Below, one piece after another: positions 30,401-36,615 of a stretch of DNA of 64,000 nucleotides (the first letter of the stretch is position 1; every line of letters begins with the position of its first letter). The DNA is taken from assembly GCA_040285745.1 (NCBI GenBank), contig JAUFOR010000002.1, forward strand, positions 1,922,001 to 1,986,000, read 5' to 3'. The translations under genes were made by a program, and so were the position numbers. This DNA comes from Barthelona sp. PCE (Eukaryota > Metamonada: BaSk clade). The notes beneath the pieces are model-generated. The model had not been told where the DNA came from. It was given only the letters and a program-made list of their open reading frames with translations, and searched no databases.

Positions 30401-31131
30401 GGTTCTGCAGCCTGAAGGAATTGCCAATAAATGTCAGCGTTCTCGACACCACCGCGTTCGTCAGGGCGGTCAGTGTTCATAGAACGGCGCTCACGCCATT
30501 TCATAAGGGCGTCGTGATCATACAAAGCAGCCATTTCCTCAGTGGTCATAACATCAACCTTGTTAACCTCATGAGAGATACGCATACCATCATAAAAGTG
30601 CATGACGGGGACGGTTGACTTGATAGCTGCGAGATGTGAAACAACAGCCAAATCAGCAACTTCCTGAACAGTGTTGGATGAGAGAATTGTGAAACCTGTT
30701 TGACGACAGGCCATGACATCGGAGTGATCACAGAAGATATCCATAGCCTGACCGGCAACTGCACGTGATGATACGTGGAAGACGGTTGGATGAAGTTCAC
30801 CAGCTAATTTAAACATGGTGGGAACCATGAGAAGCAGACCCTGAGAACAGGTTGCTGTGGATGTCAAGGAACCTGCGCTTGAGGCACCGTTAAGTGCTGC
30901 AGCGACACCACCTTCTGATTGCATTTGAATAGTATTCGTAACACAATCAAAAATGTTCAACTTGCCTTGTGTGCTGAGTGTATTGCTTAACTCACTTGCG
31001 CTTGATGCTGGAGTGATAGGATAGAGCAATGTTATATCGGTGTACGCATATGACGCATTGACTGCAGCTGTATTTCCGTCAATTGAACGGTAATTTGGTT
31101 GTCTACCATTGGAAAGCCTTTCTTTGTTCAT
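21409..31131 (-). CDS. PFOR-PFOR-flavodoxin-formate dehydrogenase fusion
   Basis: One uninterrupted 3240-residue frame. Module 1 (about 1-1190) and module 2 (about 1222-2390) are each a full pyruvate:ferredoxin oxidoreductase. Each has YPITP (Thr40, Thr1247) and two ferredoxin-type 4Fe-4S motifs (from Cys702 and Cys756; Cys1909 and Cys1961). Each also has the CAGC motif, the TPP motif GDGWAYD (976; 2176) and YSNTGGQ. A flavodoxin domain follows (about 2398-2545, FMN loop SETGNAEG at 2404). The C-terminal 680 residues are a molybdopterin oxidoreductase of the FdhF type. It has a 4Fe-4S motif CPYCGVGC at 2566, Cys2693-His2694 where FdhF has Sec-His, and PLRGQMNVQGACD near 2888. PFOR splits pyruvate to acetyl-CoA and CO2; FDH interconverts CO2 and formate. 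There is no FAD/NADPH reductase domain as in PNO. No clear targeting peptide is seen. The stop codon is 158 bases from the Tsg101 start. Confidence 0.93.
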   Translation of the reverse strand: MNKERLSNGRQPNYRSIDGNTAAVNASYAYTDITLLYPITPASSASELSNTLSTQGKLNIFDCVTNTIQMQSEGGVAAALNGASSAGSLTSTATCSQGLLLMVPTMFKLAGELHPTVFHVSSRAVAGQAMDIFCDHSDVMACRQTGFTILSSNTVQEVADLAVVSHLAAIKSTVPVMHFYDGMRISHEVNKVDVMTTEEMAALYDHDALMKWRERRSMNTDRPDERGGVENADIYWQFLQAAEPYFKAVPEIIQGCMDQVAQLTGRQYKLYEYYGAPDAEHVVIMMGSGVNAACEISEYLNNQGGKVGCVVVRLFRPFSAVHLDEAIPASVKTITVLDKTHEPGSNGEPLYLDVCAALAELKRHVKVIPGRYGLGGKDFTPTHALAVYQNAMKAEPKLDFNIGITDDLLNSSLELPPVVDPIPETTTQCLVYALGADGSVGAGKNAIKIIGDNTDNFAQGYFQYDAKKSGGFTVSNMRFGPDPITSEYCVRNADYIACHNPTFIHHFAMLKHAKQGANFVLNITHTDFESLNKELPSSMKREIANKNINFYVIDAFDVAEKAGLPNRINMVLNTVFFKLSEVLPLEEAIALLKKAIIKTYGHKGDAIVEANMRAVDEALAHLIKVDVPENWKEAPIEEVTKFPDDVPEWFTDVILPCSKLEGENIPVSKFKDVVGGVIPTGTSKYEKRGVTLKIPQWESGKCVQCNLCSTVCAHAAIRPVLATDEDIVPENIEMLPLRGKAPGDFKYRIQVSPLDCMGCTVCTTACPKSALSMVDVDEDPEQILNWEKTMELPAHGEEFPLKVLRDVQFHQPLLEFSGACAGCAETQHAKLLTQMFGDRLYIADACGCSLVWGGMYPASAWGKNEFGRGPSFLGTLFEDTAEVGAGLTAGLFYMRDSVIADIRSVIAYPEEVNVSTELIEAFKNWLAIVDKDEYIEQIVADAVHKLLPADHPHPTMKNIIANQHLLVRPVPWILGGDGWAYDIGFGGVDQVLNMAGNINILVMDTEVYSNTGGQVSKATPRAGVARFAAAGKATGKKSLGLHAMTIGNVYVASVAIGANKVQTLKAFQEAEAYDGPSVVIAYCPCINHGIRKGMTQSDIEAKLAVQTGYWPLYRYNPDLIAKGKNPLIIDSKPASKDLSLFLQNEVRFHTLMRSQPERAAELQKALQQDIDQANGRLLSMKDYYESMLEHKRDIPEPVKVAPEVVPPLRITQLPAQRQEVWQTVDGNQAALLASYYAVDMVFQYPITPSSPMCEYADIWRSKGTKNIFNRVVGAMQMQSEGGVAGALHGAACAGALTATFTCSQGLMLMVPEMFKLAGEMLPTVFHVASRAVAGQAMNIFCDHSDVMACRQTGFSMLSSNTVQEVMDLAVVSHLATVKTCLPIMHFFDGMRISHEVNKINIITPEEIAAMYDFEALAKYRKWRSMNNYNPSERGGVENADIYWQFLQAAEPYYNAIPDIIQSCMDQVSKLTGRSYNLFDYVGAADAEQVVVMMGAGSTAVEEAINLLNSQGRRIGLIKVRLFRPFSNKHLLGALPASVKTVTVIDKTHEPGAIGEPLYLSVNECLYENRPEITVVPGRYGVGGKDFTATHAVAVINNMIVEEPKRDFNVGILDDVLFSHLELPDEVDALPETCKQAVVFALGSDGTVGAGKNAIKIIGDNTTNYAQGYFQYDAKKSGGFTVSNMRFGPDPITSEYCVRHADYVACHNPAFVHHFNMLKFAKPGSAFVLNTPNIDFEELDKELPGSMKRAIAAKNVDFYVIDAFTVAENAGLPNRINMVMNTVFFKLSQVIPIEEAIALLKKAIVKTYGHKGDAIVEANMRAVDEALANLIKVDVPESWATTPIEQHPAWPEDTPEWFTDVILPCSKLEGDSIPVSKFHKVTGGVIPTGTSKYEKRGVALKIPVWISDNCVQCNLCTSVCAHSAIRPFLVAAEDEVTEEFNTLKFKGKQDFQYRIQVSPLDCMQCTVCTTICPKDALDMQNVSDNLVEVQNWETAVSLPAHGEKFPRKVLRDVQFHNPYLEFSGACAGCVETSTASLICRNWGDRLYIADACGCSLVWGGMYPASAWGQDEFGRGPAFNGTLFEAAAEVGLGMTAALRNRRERLVGDVAKLLKTELPAQLKELLTTWLETADPTREMTDVIVKEVEALIQTRNDALLQAVFASRHLFIRPVPWIFGGDGWAYDIGYGGVDQVLNMPDNTNILVMDTEVYSNTGGQVSKATPRAGVARFAAAGKVTSKKDLGLLAMNIGNVYVASIALGANKMQALRAIQEAEAFDGPSIVIAYCPCINHGIRKGMGESDIEGKLAVETGYWPLYRYNPDLVAKGKNPLIIDHRAPSKPLTALLDKEVRFHTLKRSDPERAAMLQEELEHDTKMRQIRLAKMKDMLDPNAKAEESASAPICVVYGSETGNAEGIARTVAKKLGTETVIPMAKTSFKAMWKFEQVVLVTSTVGDGEFPAEAESLYTALSKMKNLSKFKFGVFGLGDSNYELFCKCADLFKEAMENAKATCVSFHKGDESKDGNVEAAIAAFVTDLEVAFLGKKAPAPKAVAAPKAEVDIEDVNSTDTICPYCGVGCGVTIQTEDGKIVKCSGNKKAPVNKGRLCIKGLKGMDFLDSEDRLKTPLIRQEDGSFKEASWEEAITLISERFAAIKAEHGPDAIAGLSSARCTNEDNYAFQKFMRTTVGTNNVDHCARLCHASTVVGLRNAFGSGHMTNTFADLEEAKCILVIGSNTTEAHPVGSQSVTKAVKSGAKLIVVDPREINLAKKADLYLQIRPGTDIAFLNAMLRELIVSGLVDEQFIANKTTGFEETREHVMKYTLEYASEITGLAAEDIRTAAHWYGENDPASIIYCMGLTQHTFGTNNVRCIANLALATGNLGKPGAGVNPLRGQMNVQGACDLGALPNVLPGYLSVADTTNPEYKIMESVWESEIPKEVGLTITEMFHAITDDKKVKGMYIMGENPVVSDANANHVKHALDIVDFLVVQDIFMTPTAEKAHVVLPAAALAEKFGTATNTERRVQPIVKAHEAPGVSKPDWEIVSMIAKAMGKTNMNYTKASEITNEIAETTALYRGVLSERVDELKGIHIPCWSKYHPGTPILHIDWFRSTSGKGSFCAVEVEDPAELPNNEYPFVLSTGRILAHYHTGTMTRRCATLNKMAPNCFVEISNEDCAKLGVENGEMVRVSSRRGTIECAVKVKNIAPGVVFVPFHFQEAAANDLTIDVVDPQAKIPQLKFCAVKVEKL
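23980..31090 (-). repeat. Internal tandem duplication of the PFOR module
   Basis: The two PFOR modules align end to end with an offset of 1200-1207 residues, and many stretches are nearly identical at DNA level. For example, the TPP-motif regions around 24480-24610 and 28080-28210 differ mostly at third positions. The modules differ most in the N-terminal active-site neighbourhood (PASSASE in module 1, PSSPMCE in module 2) and in the linker between the second 4Fe-4S domain and the TPP domain. This indicates an in-frame tandem duplication with later divergence or partial gene conversion. Confidence 0.85.
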
Positions 31132-32281
31132 CGTTCGTTTAAAATGATGTGCAATTTAAGCAACAACTTAGAAAGAGAAGAAAAAGAGAAAAACATCGGT
31201 TGAATGTCAAAACGGCTAGAGACCACGTTGAAGGGTACTTTTACACCACTGTGAGAAAATAATGCCGTGAAATTTACTTTAAAGTTCTCTACATCTCATA
31301 AAACATTTTTATGCACCTTCTGCTTTATTTTTAACTTTTCAATAACTTTTTTGGATATTCCACATAAGTGTAACGATTGGTATAGGTTGGGGACGACCGT
31401 ATTACCTCAAATTGTTTTTTTTTTTACTTAAAACAGTGTAATAAACAGTTGTGTGTCAAATATTGTAAAACTGAGGTGTGGATCTCAACCTATTCCTCGA
31501 CATTCGAGTATTTTGACCTGTATCCAAACAATATTTACCTGAAACTAAAACAAATCAACAAATAATCATTCCTGACTCATTTTCAATGTCTCATAACGGC
31601 AACATTGACGATCTGCTTTGATTCTGCGCTTCAAAAACACTGTGATGGGGACAAAAGTATAAATACACTTTCATTATCCCAAAACACAGATAAATGATTC
31701 GCCACGATAGTTTCATACATATCTGCTTATTTGTTTATTTGCAAAAAGTTTATTTATATTACCCTCCCTTCAGCAACTCTTGCTGGTTTTACTTTTGGTG
31801 CTATTTAAGAAGCTTAAATATACCTAAATAGTGATACATCAATTCTTCTAAACAAAATTGTGATGTTTGACAAATTACTACCCAACAAATCTTCACCACT
31901 TGATGCATGAAAAACTTCCAAAGAGATCACCACTTCCAAAGAGAGTGGCCGGTAAATCAAACCAGCCAAAGTGAATCTCTGACATGCTAATGCGGGTTGT
32001 TTTGAAACAACAAATTGTAACATTATTGAGTTATTGATCAAATAGCCCAATTATTTGCACCAGTAGCCCAGCGGAAAGTTGGATAAATGATTTAAACAAT
32101 GCCCGTTGTCACACATGACTGAAATAAAAAAATTCAGATTTTCAAAGTAATAAAGAAGTTCCTAATCATCTATACACTCTCTGTACCTACAATTTTTGGC
32201 ACAATTAGTGTAAATTCACTTCTGAAAAGAATGTCAAAGTAGAAAAACAGTTGCAATATTTTTTCTCATTCATACATTCAT
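31132..32281. other. AT-rich intergenic region without a supported gene
   Basis: This 1150-base gap separates the divergently transcribed PFOR fusion and the split gene at 32282, so it must contain both promoters. It is AT-rich with T and A runs (for example 31412-31423). I see no tRNA-like boxes. A 78-codon minus-strand ORF at 31814-32050 has no recognisable content. ACTTCCAAAGAGA occurs twice near 31915-31945, and a short palindrome sits at 31996-32011. Confidence 0.5.
31996..32011. repeat. Short palindrome GTTGTTT-TG-AAACAAC
   Basis: Two perfect 7-base arms flank a TG centre in the AT-rich gap between the PFOR fusion and the split gene. It could be a protein-binding site or chance in AT-rich sequence; no function can be assigned. 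Confidence 0.35.
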
Positions 32282-33217
32282 ATGCCAAGAAAATTGGAAG
32301 CCGGTCTGGGGTTTAATGCAAGAACAGGAATCCATGGGGCTTCGATTCCATTGTCACATGAACCGGGCATGATATATTTTGGTACAGATGGAGACATTGA
32401 GATACACGTTTCAGGAAGCCGTGAACCAATACACACAATCGCTTCACCCGATGAACTTGTTACACCCTGTTCATATAACATCGCTTCAGCCCACAAAGTT
32501 GCTGAATTTGATATGAACAATGTACAAGGGCTCTCCCGATGTATATGGAATCACAACCTATATTACACCAGTGAGCAACGTTGTTGGGAAACAAGAAGTG
32601 TGTGGGTTTTATTTTTTGAGTTTATTAATAATGATTATGTTTTTCTTGGTAAAGACACTATACAAGATGTAATGAATGATCATTCATTCATCTTCTTTGA
32701 CCGCCATACATTTTCGTCAGTGTTAGACCAAGAACGCTACATAGTATTTATTGATAATGTTGGGAAAATAGAAACAAGACTTCCTGTTCAAGGTATGATT
32801 GTCAGTCCTCTCGGGAACTACTTTTGTGTCTTAACCAATGTTGTTTATTTGGTAAGATTAAACAGAGATCAATTAAAGCAGCAATCTGTTCTAACTCCAG
32901 ACTCTCCTAATGTTGAACAGTTTAATACAGACTGTTGTCATCATAGTCATACGACCACAGACTCTCTCACGCTGTCTAGTTATGAACACGAGGGATATAG
33001 TTCTTTTAAGGAATATTTTCTTGATGAATTAGGTAATTTATCATGTGTGAATATTTTAGACGAATTTCCTTTACTGAAATCAATAGATCATATTATTAAT
33101 ATAGAGTATCTGAAGTTAAAATTGGATGGAGATGAGAAAATGTTAATATTAACGGGATTCATGCGAAGTCAGCACTGTTTTTTCATTTTTTCATTTTCGA
33201 AAAAGATTTACGGATAA
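32282..33217 (+). CDS. Unrecognised protein, N-terminal part of a frameshifted gene
   Basis: 311 codons from an ATG to a premature TAA at 33215-33217. I do not recognise the family. The sequence has many short hydrophobic/aromatic strands, as in beta-propeller proteins. The last residues before the stop are abnormal. The -1 frame entered at the A5 run 33200-33204 continues without a stop into the next ORF. Reading across that run by one base would give one protein of about 690 residues. Either a base is missing in the homopolymer (mutation or sequencing error) or the cell frameshifts here. Codon use and AT content match the second half, supporting one gene. Confidence 0.65.
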   Translation: MPRKLEAGLGFNARTGIHGASIPLSHEPGMIYFGTDGDIEIHVSGSREPIHTIASPDELVTPCSYNIASAHKVAEFDMNNVQGLSRCIWNHNLYYTSEQRCWETRSVWVLFFEFINNDYVFLGKDTIQDVMNDHSFIFFDRHTFSSVLDQERYIVFIDNVGKIETRLPVQGMIVSPLGNYFCVLTNVVYLVRLNRDQLKQQSVLTPDSPNVEQFNTDCCHHSHTTTDSLTLSSYEHEGYSSFKEYFLDELGNLSCVNILDEFPLLKSIDHIINIEYLKLKLDGDEKMLILTGFMRSQHCFFIFSFSKKIYG

Positions 33218-34371
33218 TTGAGTTTTCTGTGCGTAAAACATTGTATCCTGGCCCTAAAAGACCTTTTTCACGTAATTTTAACTACCTTACACACGTTCCT
33301 ATTCGATATTTTTATGGCAACAACTGTTTATTTAGAATAAGCAGTTTGTATAGCATTAAAAATATGATTATATCAGTTTGTAGTATTGAAAATAGCTTAG
33401 TTTGTGTTTTTAATGGAAATTTAGTCCTTATTAACAGTGATCAAATTATACTGTGGAATTTTTCTGAACGTATTATCAATTACACACGCCGTGGAGCATT
33501 TTGGTCCTACGATCCTGGCGAATATTTGAAATTAACATCTCAAAAACACATCTCTAATGGATATGTATCGTTTAGCAAACGAGTTGGTCGGAGTAATGAA
33601 GTGTTTTGCTTTGATTTTGCTTCTTATGATCCAACTGCACAAGATTCTGTTATTAGTGGGTATCTTATTAAGGAAGAAAAATCATCTGTTGTTGAAATTT
33701 ATCAAGATCGTATTCGGCTCCTTTCAACACGGTTTGACTATCATTATAACACTACAATAGGCAAGGTGTTTGATTATATTCTTGATACGGGTGAGATAAA
33801 GATGCTTTTTGAGGCAACAGGTAATTTTTTTGGTCTATGTGAATGTGTGAACGAACATTATATCAAAATTCGCGGAGTAGGAACATTTTCTTTTAATGGT
33901 GAAAGATGGATCATTACCCGAAATAAGTTCGTGATTAAAGAAAATGAAACAATTTTTTTTTTGCTTGATAAAGAAGAATTCACAATACCTGATGAATTCA
34001 TCATGTCCATTACTAATGATATTGCTCTATTCACTAATGCTGTCTATTTGGTTACGCCAGAAGCTTTCGATGAAAAGCCGTATGGATATAAGTTGATTGA
34101 TTTTGAAAAAGAAGGTATAGTTGCTAAAAAAAGCTGTACATATAAGACAGTCAGAGGTTTTGGTTTAGCAAGCTTTAATATGACTACCAAAATAATACAC
34201 CACCGCGTTTATACGTTTGATGAATGTGGAGAATTTAAGGTTGAGGTTAACGATCAAGATTTGTACGACTGTTTTATGCAAGCGACATATATCGACTTCA
34301 CTGATTGTTTTATGCGTGATAAACCGTGCATGTTAACGGAAAACCTAACAACAATTGATATTCGCAGGTGA
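33205..34371 (+). CDS. C-terminal part of the frameshifted unrecognised gene
   Basis: The frame is open from upstream of the A5 run to the stop at 34369-34371. The first in-frame ATG is at 33364 (335 residues). Coding potential clearly starts earlier, directly after the A5 run where the first half stops making sense. The protein continues with alternating beta-strand-like, aromatic-rich segments of the same character as the upstream half. I see no membrane segments or catalytic motifs. It is most simply the second half of the gene beginning at 32282. The alternative, a separate gene starting at 33364, would leave about 160 bases of good coding sequence unexplained. Confidence 0.6.
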   Translation, partial: DLRIIEFSVRKTLYPGPKRPFSRNFNYLTHVPIRYFYGNNCLFRISSLYSIKNMIISVCSIENSLVCVFNGNLVLINSDQIILWNFSERIINYTRRGAFWSYDPGEYLKLTSQKHISNGYVSFSKRVGRSNEVFCFDFASYDPTAQDSVISGYLIKEEKSSVVEIYQDRIRLLSTRFDYHYNTTIGKVFDYILDTGEIKMLFEATGNFFGLCECVNEHYIKIRGVGTFSFNGERWIITRNKFVIKENETIFFLLDKEEFTIPDEFIMSITNDIALFTNAVYLVTPEAFDEKPYGYKLIDFEKEGIVAKKSCTYKTVRGFGLASFNMTTKIIHHRVYTFDECGEFKVEVNDQDLYDCFMQATYIDFTDCFMRDKPCMLTENLTTIDIRR

Positions 34372-34608
34372 GAGAGAGTGTACTTTTTTTCATTAGAATT
34401 TAACAGACTTGACACTCTTCCTACAAAAGCTCATATTGGGAAATAAAATCTGTTTAAGACGCTATGAGCCTTACATATACCGTGGATAAACTGTTGGCAA
34501 ACAATAAATTAGTGAATTCGGTTTTCCAACCTTTCTCATCGACATTTTTACTGATTTGTTGTCTCAATATCATTCTGAAGTTTATATTCGTTGCTTAATT
34601 GTTCGAGA

Positions 34609-35358
34609 ATGAAAAATAGCACAACTCTTTTTTTTAAACGTCTAATGTCCATGATTTTTCCTGCTTGTTTGTCTATATGGGCGCAATTCTTCATTAATAT
34701 ACCAGAACGGGACTTTTCATCCTCAGATTGGTCTATCTCACATGAACATAGGGATGATACTGTAACACCTTTTTGGTTAACTATTGTTGGTCTGTTGCTT
34801 TGGATTTGCTCTATTTTGGTGGTTTTTTATATCAAAAACGATCTCTCACAAAAGAAGAACATTATTAATTTGGTTACATCCATTTTTGCTGGATTAGTCT
34901 TCAACACTGCACTCACCAACGTGATAAAGCACTTTGCTGGCCGCCTTCGTCCTGACTTCCTCGCAAGATGCATTCCCATTAACAGTGGAAACCCACTTCG
35001 CCCCAAATGCTCAAACACAGATACTACTCTAGTGAAAAATGGTCGACTAAGTTTTCCCAGTGGCCACTCTAGTACCGCAGCTTTCTTTGGGTTTGGACTA
35101 ACATACTTCTTCTTTTATGAATTGGATCTTCGTAAGAATCTCACCTTTGGCAATATCAATACAGTTTTTCTACCAACACTAATTGCAATTGTTGTAGGTG
35201 TAACTAGATCAACTGACTATCGTCACCACCCAACTGACATTGTTGCTGGGCTAGTTTTAGGTGCAATTGTGAGTTTCTTCACTTTCCTAGTTTATTATTT
35301 TGAACGTCGGAAAGATGAGGAGCACAGTCCCAAATTAAATTATCCTATGGAGGTTTAG
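34609..35358 (+). CDS. PAP2-family lipid phosphate phosphatase
   Basis: 249 residues from the ATG at 34609 (the open frame begins earlier at a TTG). All three PAP2 phosphatase motifs are present in order: KHFAGRLRP near residue 110, PSGHS near 150, and TRSTDYRHHPTD near 203 with the catalytic His and Asp. About six hydrophobic segments alternate with loops, as in type 2 phosphatidate/lipid phosphate phosphatases. These enzymes dephosphorylate phosphatidic acid, lysophosphatidate or related lipids in the ER or plasma membrane. In motif 3 a Thr replaces the usual first Ser, which is a conservative change. Exact substrate cannot be read from sequence. Confidence 0.9.
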   Translation: MKNSTTLFFKRLMSMIFPACLSIWAQFFINIPERDFSSSDWSISHEHRDDTVTPFWLTIVGLLLWICSILVVFYIKNDLSQKKNIINLVTSIFAGLVFNTALTNVIKHFAGRLRPDFLARCIPINSGNPLRPKCSNTDTTLVKNGRLSFPSGHSSTAAFFGFGLTYFFFYELDLRKNLTFGNINTVFLPTLIAIVVGVTRSTDYRHHPTDIVAGLVLGAIVSFFTFLVYYFERRKDEEHSPKLNYPMEV

Positions 35359-35484
35359 ACTTTTTAGCTACTCTTAGTGGTGTAAATATGCATTTAAAAC
35401 ATGTTTCAATAATTTATTCTTTAAAAAAACCAAACTTCGTACAATTTGTGAACTGCTTTTTATCACCTTTTATCTTGTTAGATA

Positions 35485-36009
35485 ATGCGTAAAATAGCGT
35501 TAAACCTCAAGCAAAAGCTCCAACCGTATCAATCAGCTCAATACAGCGAGCTTTTCGAAAAAATCGAATTCGAACTGTTTGAATTTGAACAGAGATTCCC
35601 TGGATTGGACATTCGCATTCCCAAGGAGGGTATTTTCTTGAGAGCAGGCCCCTATTGTCCATTTGAATGCTTTGTGCCAAGAAACATTGCTGACTGGCCA
35701 TCATCCGTATGTGCTACAACAGAACGTACGTGTTGCAGGGATCCCAGGCTTCTTGAACACTTCCACACTGTTATCACAAGCATATTCGCAATGATACAAT
35801 CGGAATTTCCCGATAACTTCGAGATTAATGAAGATTTTAGAGCATATGAAACACCTCCATCCGTTTCTCCATCAACTTACAAATGCAATGACTGGCACAA
35901 AGTTGAAACTCCAAGATATGCTCACAAACCAGCAAAGGCTATGGATGAGAGATACTCTCCTTCTTCTGGTCTTGGAGCATATGATGAAATGGAGTACCAC
36001 GATTTCTGA
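35485..36009 (+). CDS. Hypothetical protein, 174 residues
   Basis: A short soluble protein with a charged helical N terminus. A central segment contains several cysteines (PYCPF-C, then CATTERTCC), and the C-terminal third is Pro/Ser/Tyr-rich and probably disordered. I do not recognise a family. It stands on the same strand between the PAP2 gene and the DNAAF6-like gene, with 126 bases before it and 72 after. A TATCACCTTTT element lies just upstream of the ATG. AATAAA follows the stop at 36027-36032. Expression signals and codon use support a real gene. Confidence 0.65.
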   Translation: MRKIALNLKQKLQPYQSAQYSELFEKIEFELFEFEQRFPGLDIRIPKEGIFLRAGPYCPFECFVPRNIADWPSSVCATTERTCCRDPRLLEHFHTVITSIFAMIQSEFPDNFEINEDFRAYETPPSVSPSTYKCNDWHKVETPRYAHKPAKAMDERYSPSSGLGAYDEMEYHDF

Positions 36010-36026
36010 CTCATATACATTATAAA

Positions 36027-36032
36027 AATAAA
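36027..36032 (+). terminator. AATAAA poly(A) signal of the 174-residue gene
   Basis: Canonical hexamer beginning 18 bases after the stop codon and about 50 bases before the next ATG. Confidence 0.45.
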
Positions 36033-36081
36033 GAAAAAATGACCTGAAACTAAAAACATATCCTATTTCACTGACCAAAAA

Positions 36082-36594
36082 ATGAATTTTGGTGAATTGC
36101 AGGCGCTCAACAGTCTCATCCAGACAAATCAGCCCAAAGAAGAAGATTCAAATAAGGGAAGAAATTCAAATACAATCCGCTCCAATCCTAACCCTTCAAG
36201 AATTCCTATTGCAAAGCCAAACAGATTCTTACAGGAGTCTATTTGGGATGAGTCCGGTATTACGTCCACAATTATGGACAGGGACAATGAAGGACTTAAA
36301 GAACCTGAATATGATATCAAGTATTTACATTCCATAACTGCAACTGATGTTTTTCTGGGTGGCAGCCGCACTCCTTCGAGCGCAGATGCAGATACAATGG
36401 TTATAACAATCCAATTACCTGGTGAAAAACTTGCTGACCTTACACTTGATGAAACTGACACGTCAATCACACTACGTGGAACTTTGCATAAACTGTTTTT
36501 CGTCCTCCCACATGAAGGAATTAGCGCACAAGGTGAGTGTACGTTCAACAGCGAAAAGGAAGTAATGCAAATTATTCTTCCAATTAAGCGTTAA
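36082..36594 (+). CDS. DNAAF6/PIH1D3-like dynein arm assembly factor
   Basis: 170 residues. The N-terminal half is polar and probably disordered. From about residue 75 the EPEYDIKY...TATDVFLG segment, followed by a CS/p23-like beta-sandwich with IQLPGEKLADLTLD and LHKLFFVLPHEG, matches the order of motifs in DNAAF6. That protein is a PIH-CS co-chaperone of HSP90 needed to preassemble ciliary dyneins in the cytoplasm. Its length is close to the roughly 210 of the human protein. Presence of this gene implies axonemal dyneins. It converges on the HAT-repeat gene with 21 bases between stop codons. Confidence 0.8.
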   Translation: MNFGELQALNSLIQTNQPKEEDSNKGRNSNTIRSNPNPSRIPIAKPNRFLQESIWDESGITSTIMDRDNEGLKEPEYDIKYLHSITATDVFLGGSRTPSSADADTMVITIQLPGEKLADLTLDETDTSITLRGTLHKLFFVLPHEGISAQGECTFNSEKEVMQIILPIKR

Positions 36595-36615
36595 TTGATT
36601 TCAAATGTTTAATGA

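Noticed and set aside
21660-30620. Many plus-strand and alternative-frame ORFs of 60-270 codons across the PFOR fusion
   Set aside because: They are mirror images of a GC-biased coding sequence; none has a recognisable domain, and the minus-strand frame is unambiguous.
31814-32050. 78-codon minus-strand ORF in the gap upstream of the split gene
   Set aside because: No family resemblance and non-coding-like composition; expected by chance in 1.1 kb.
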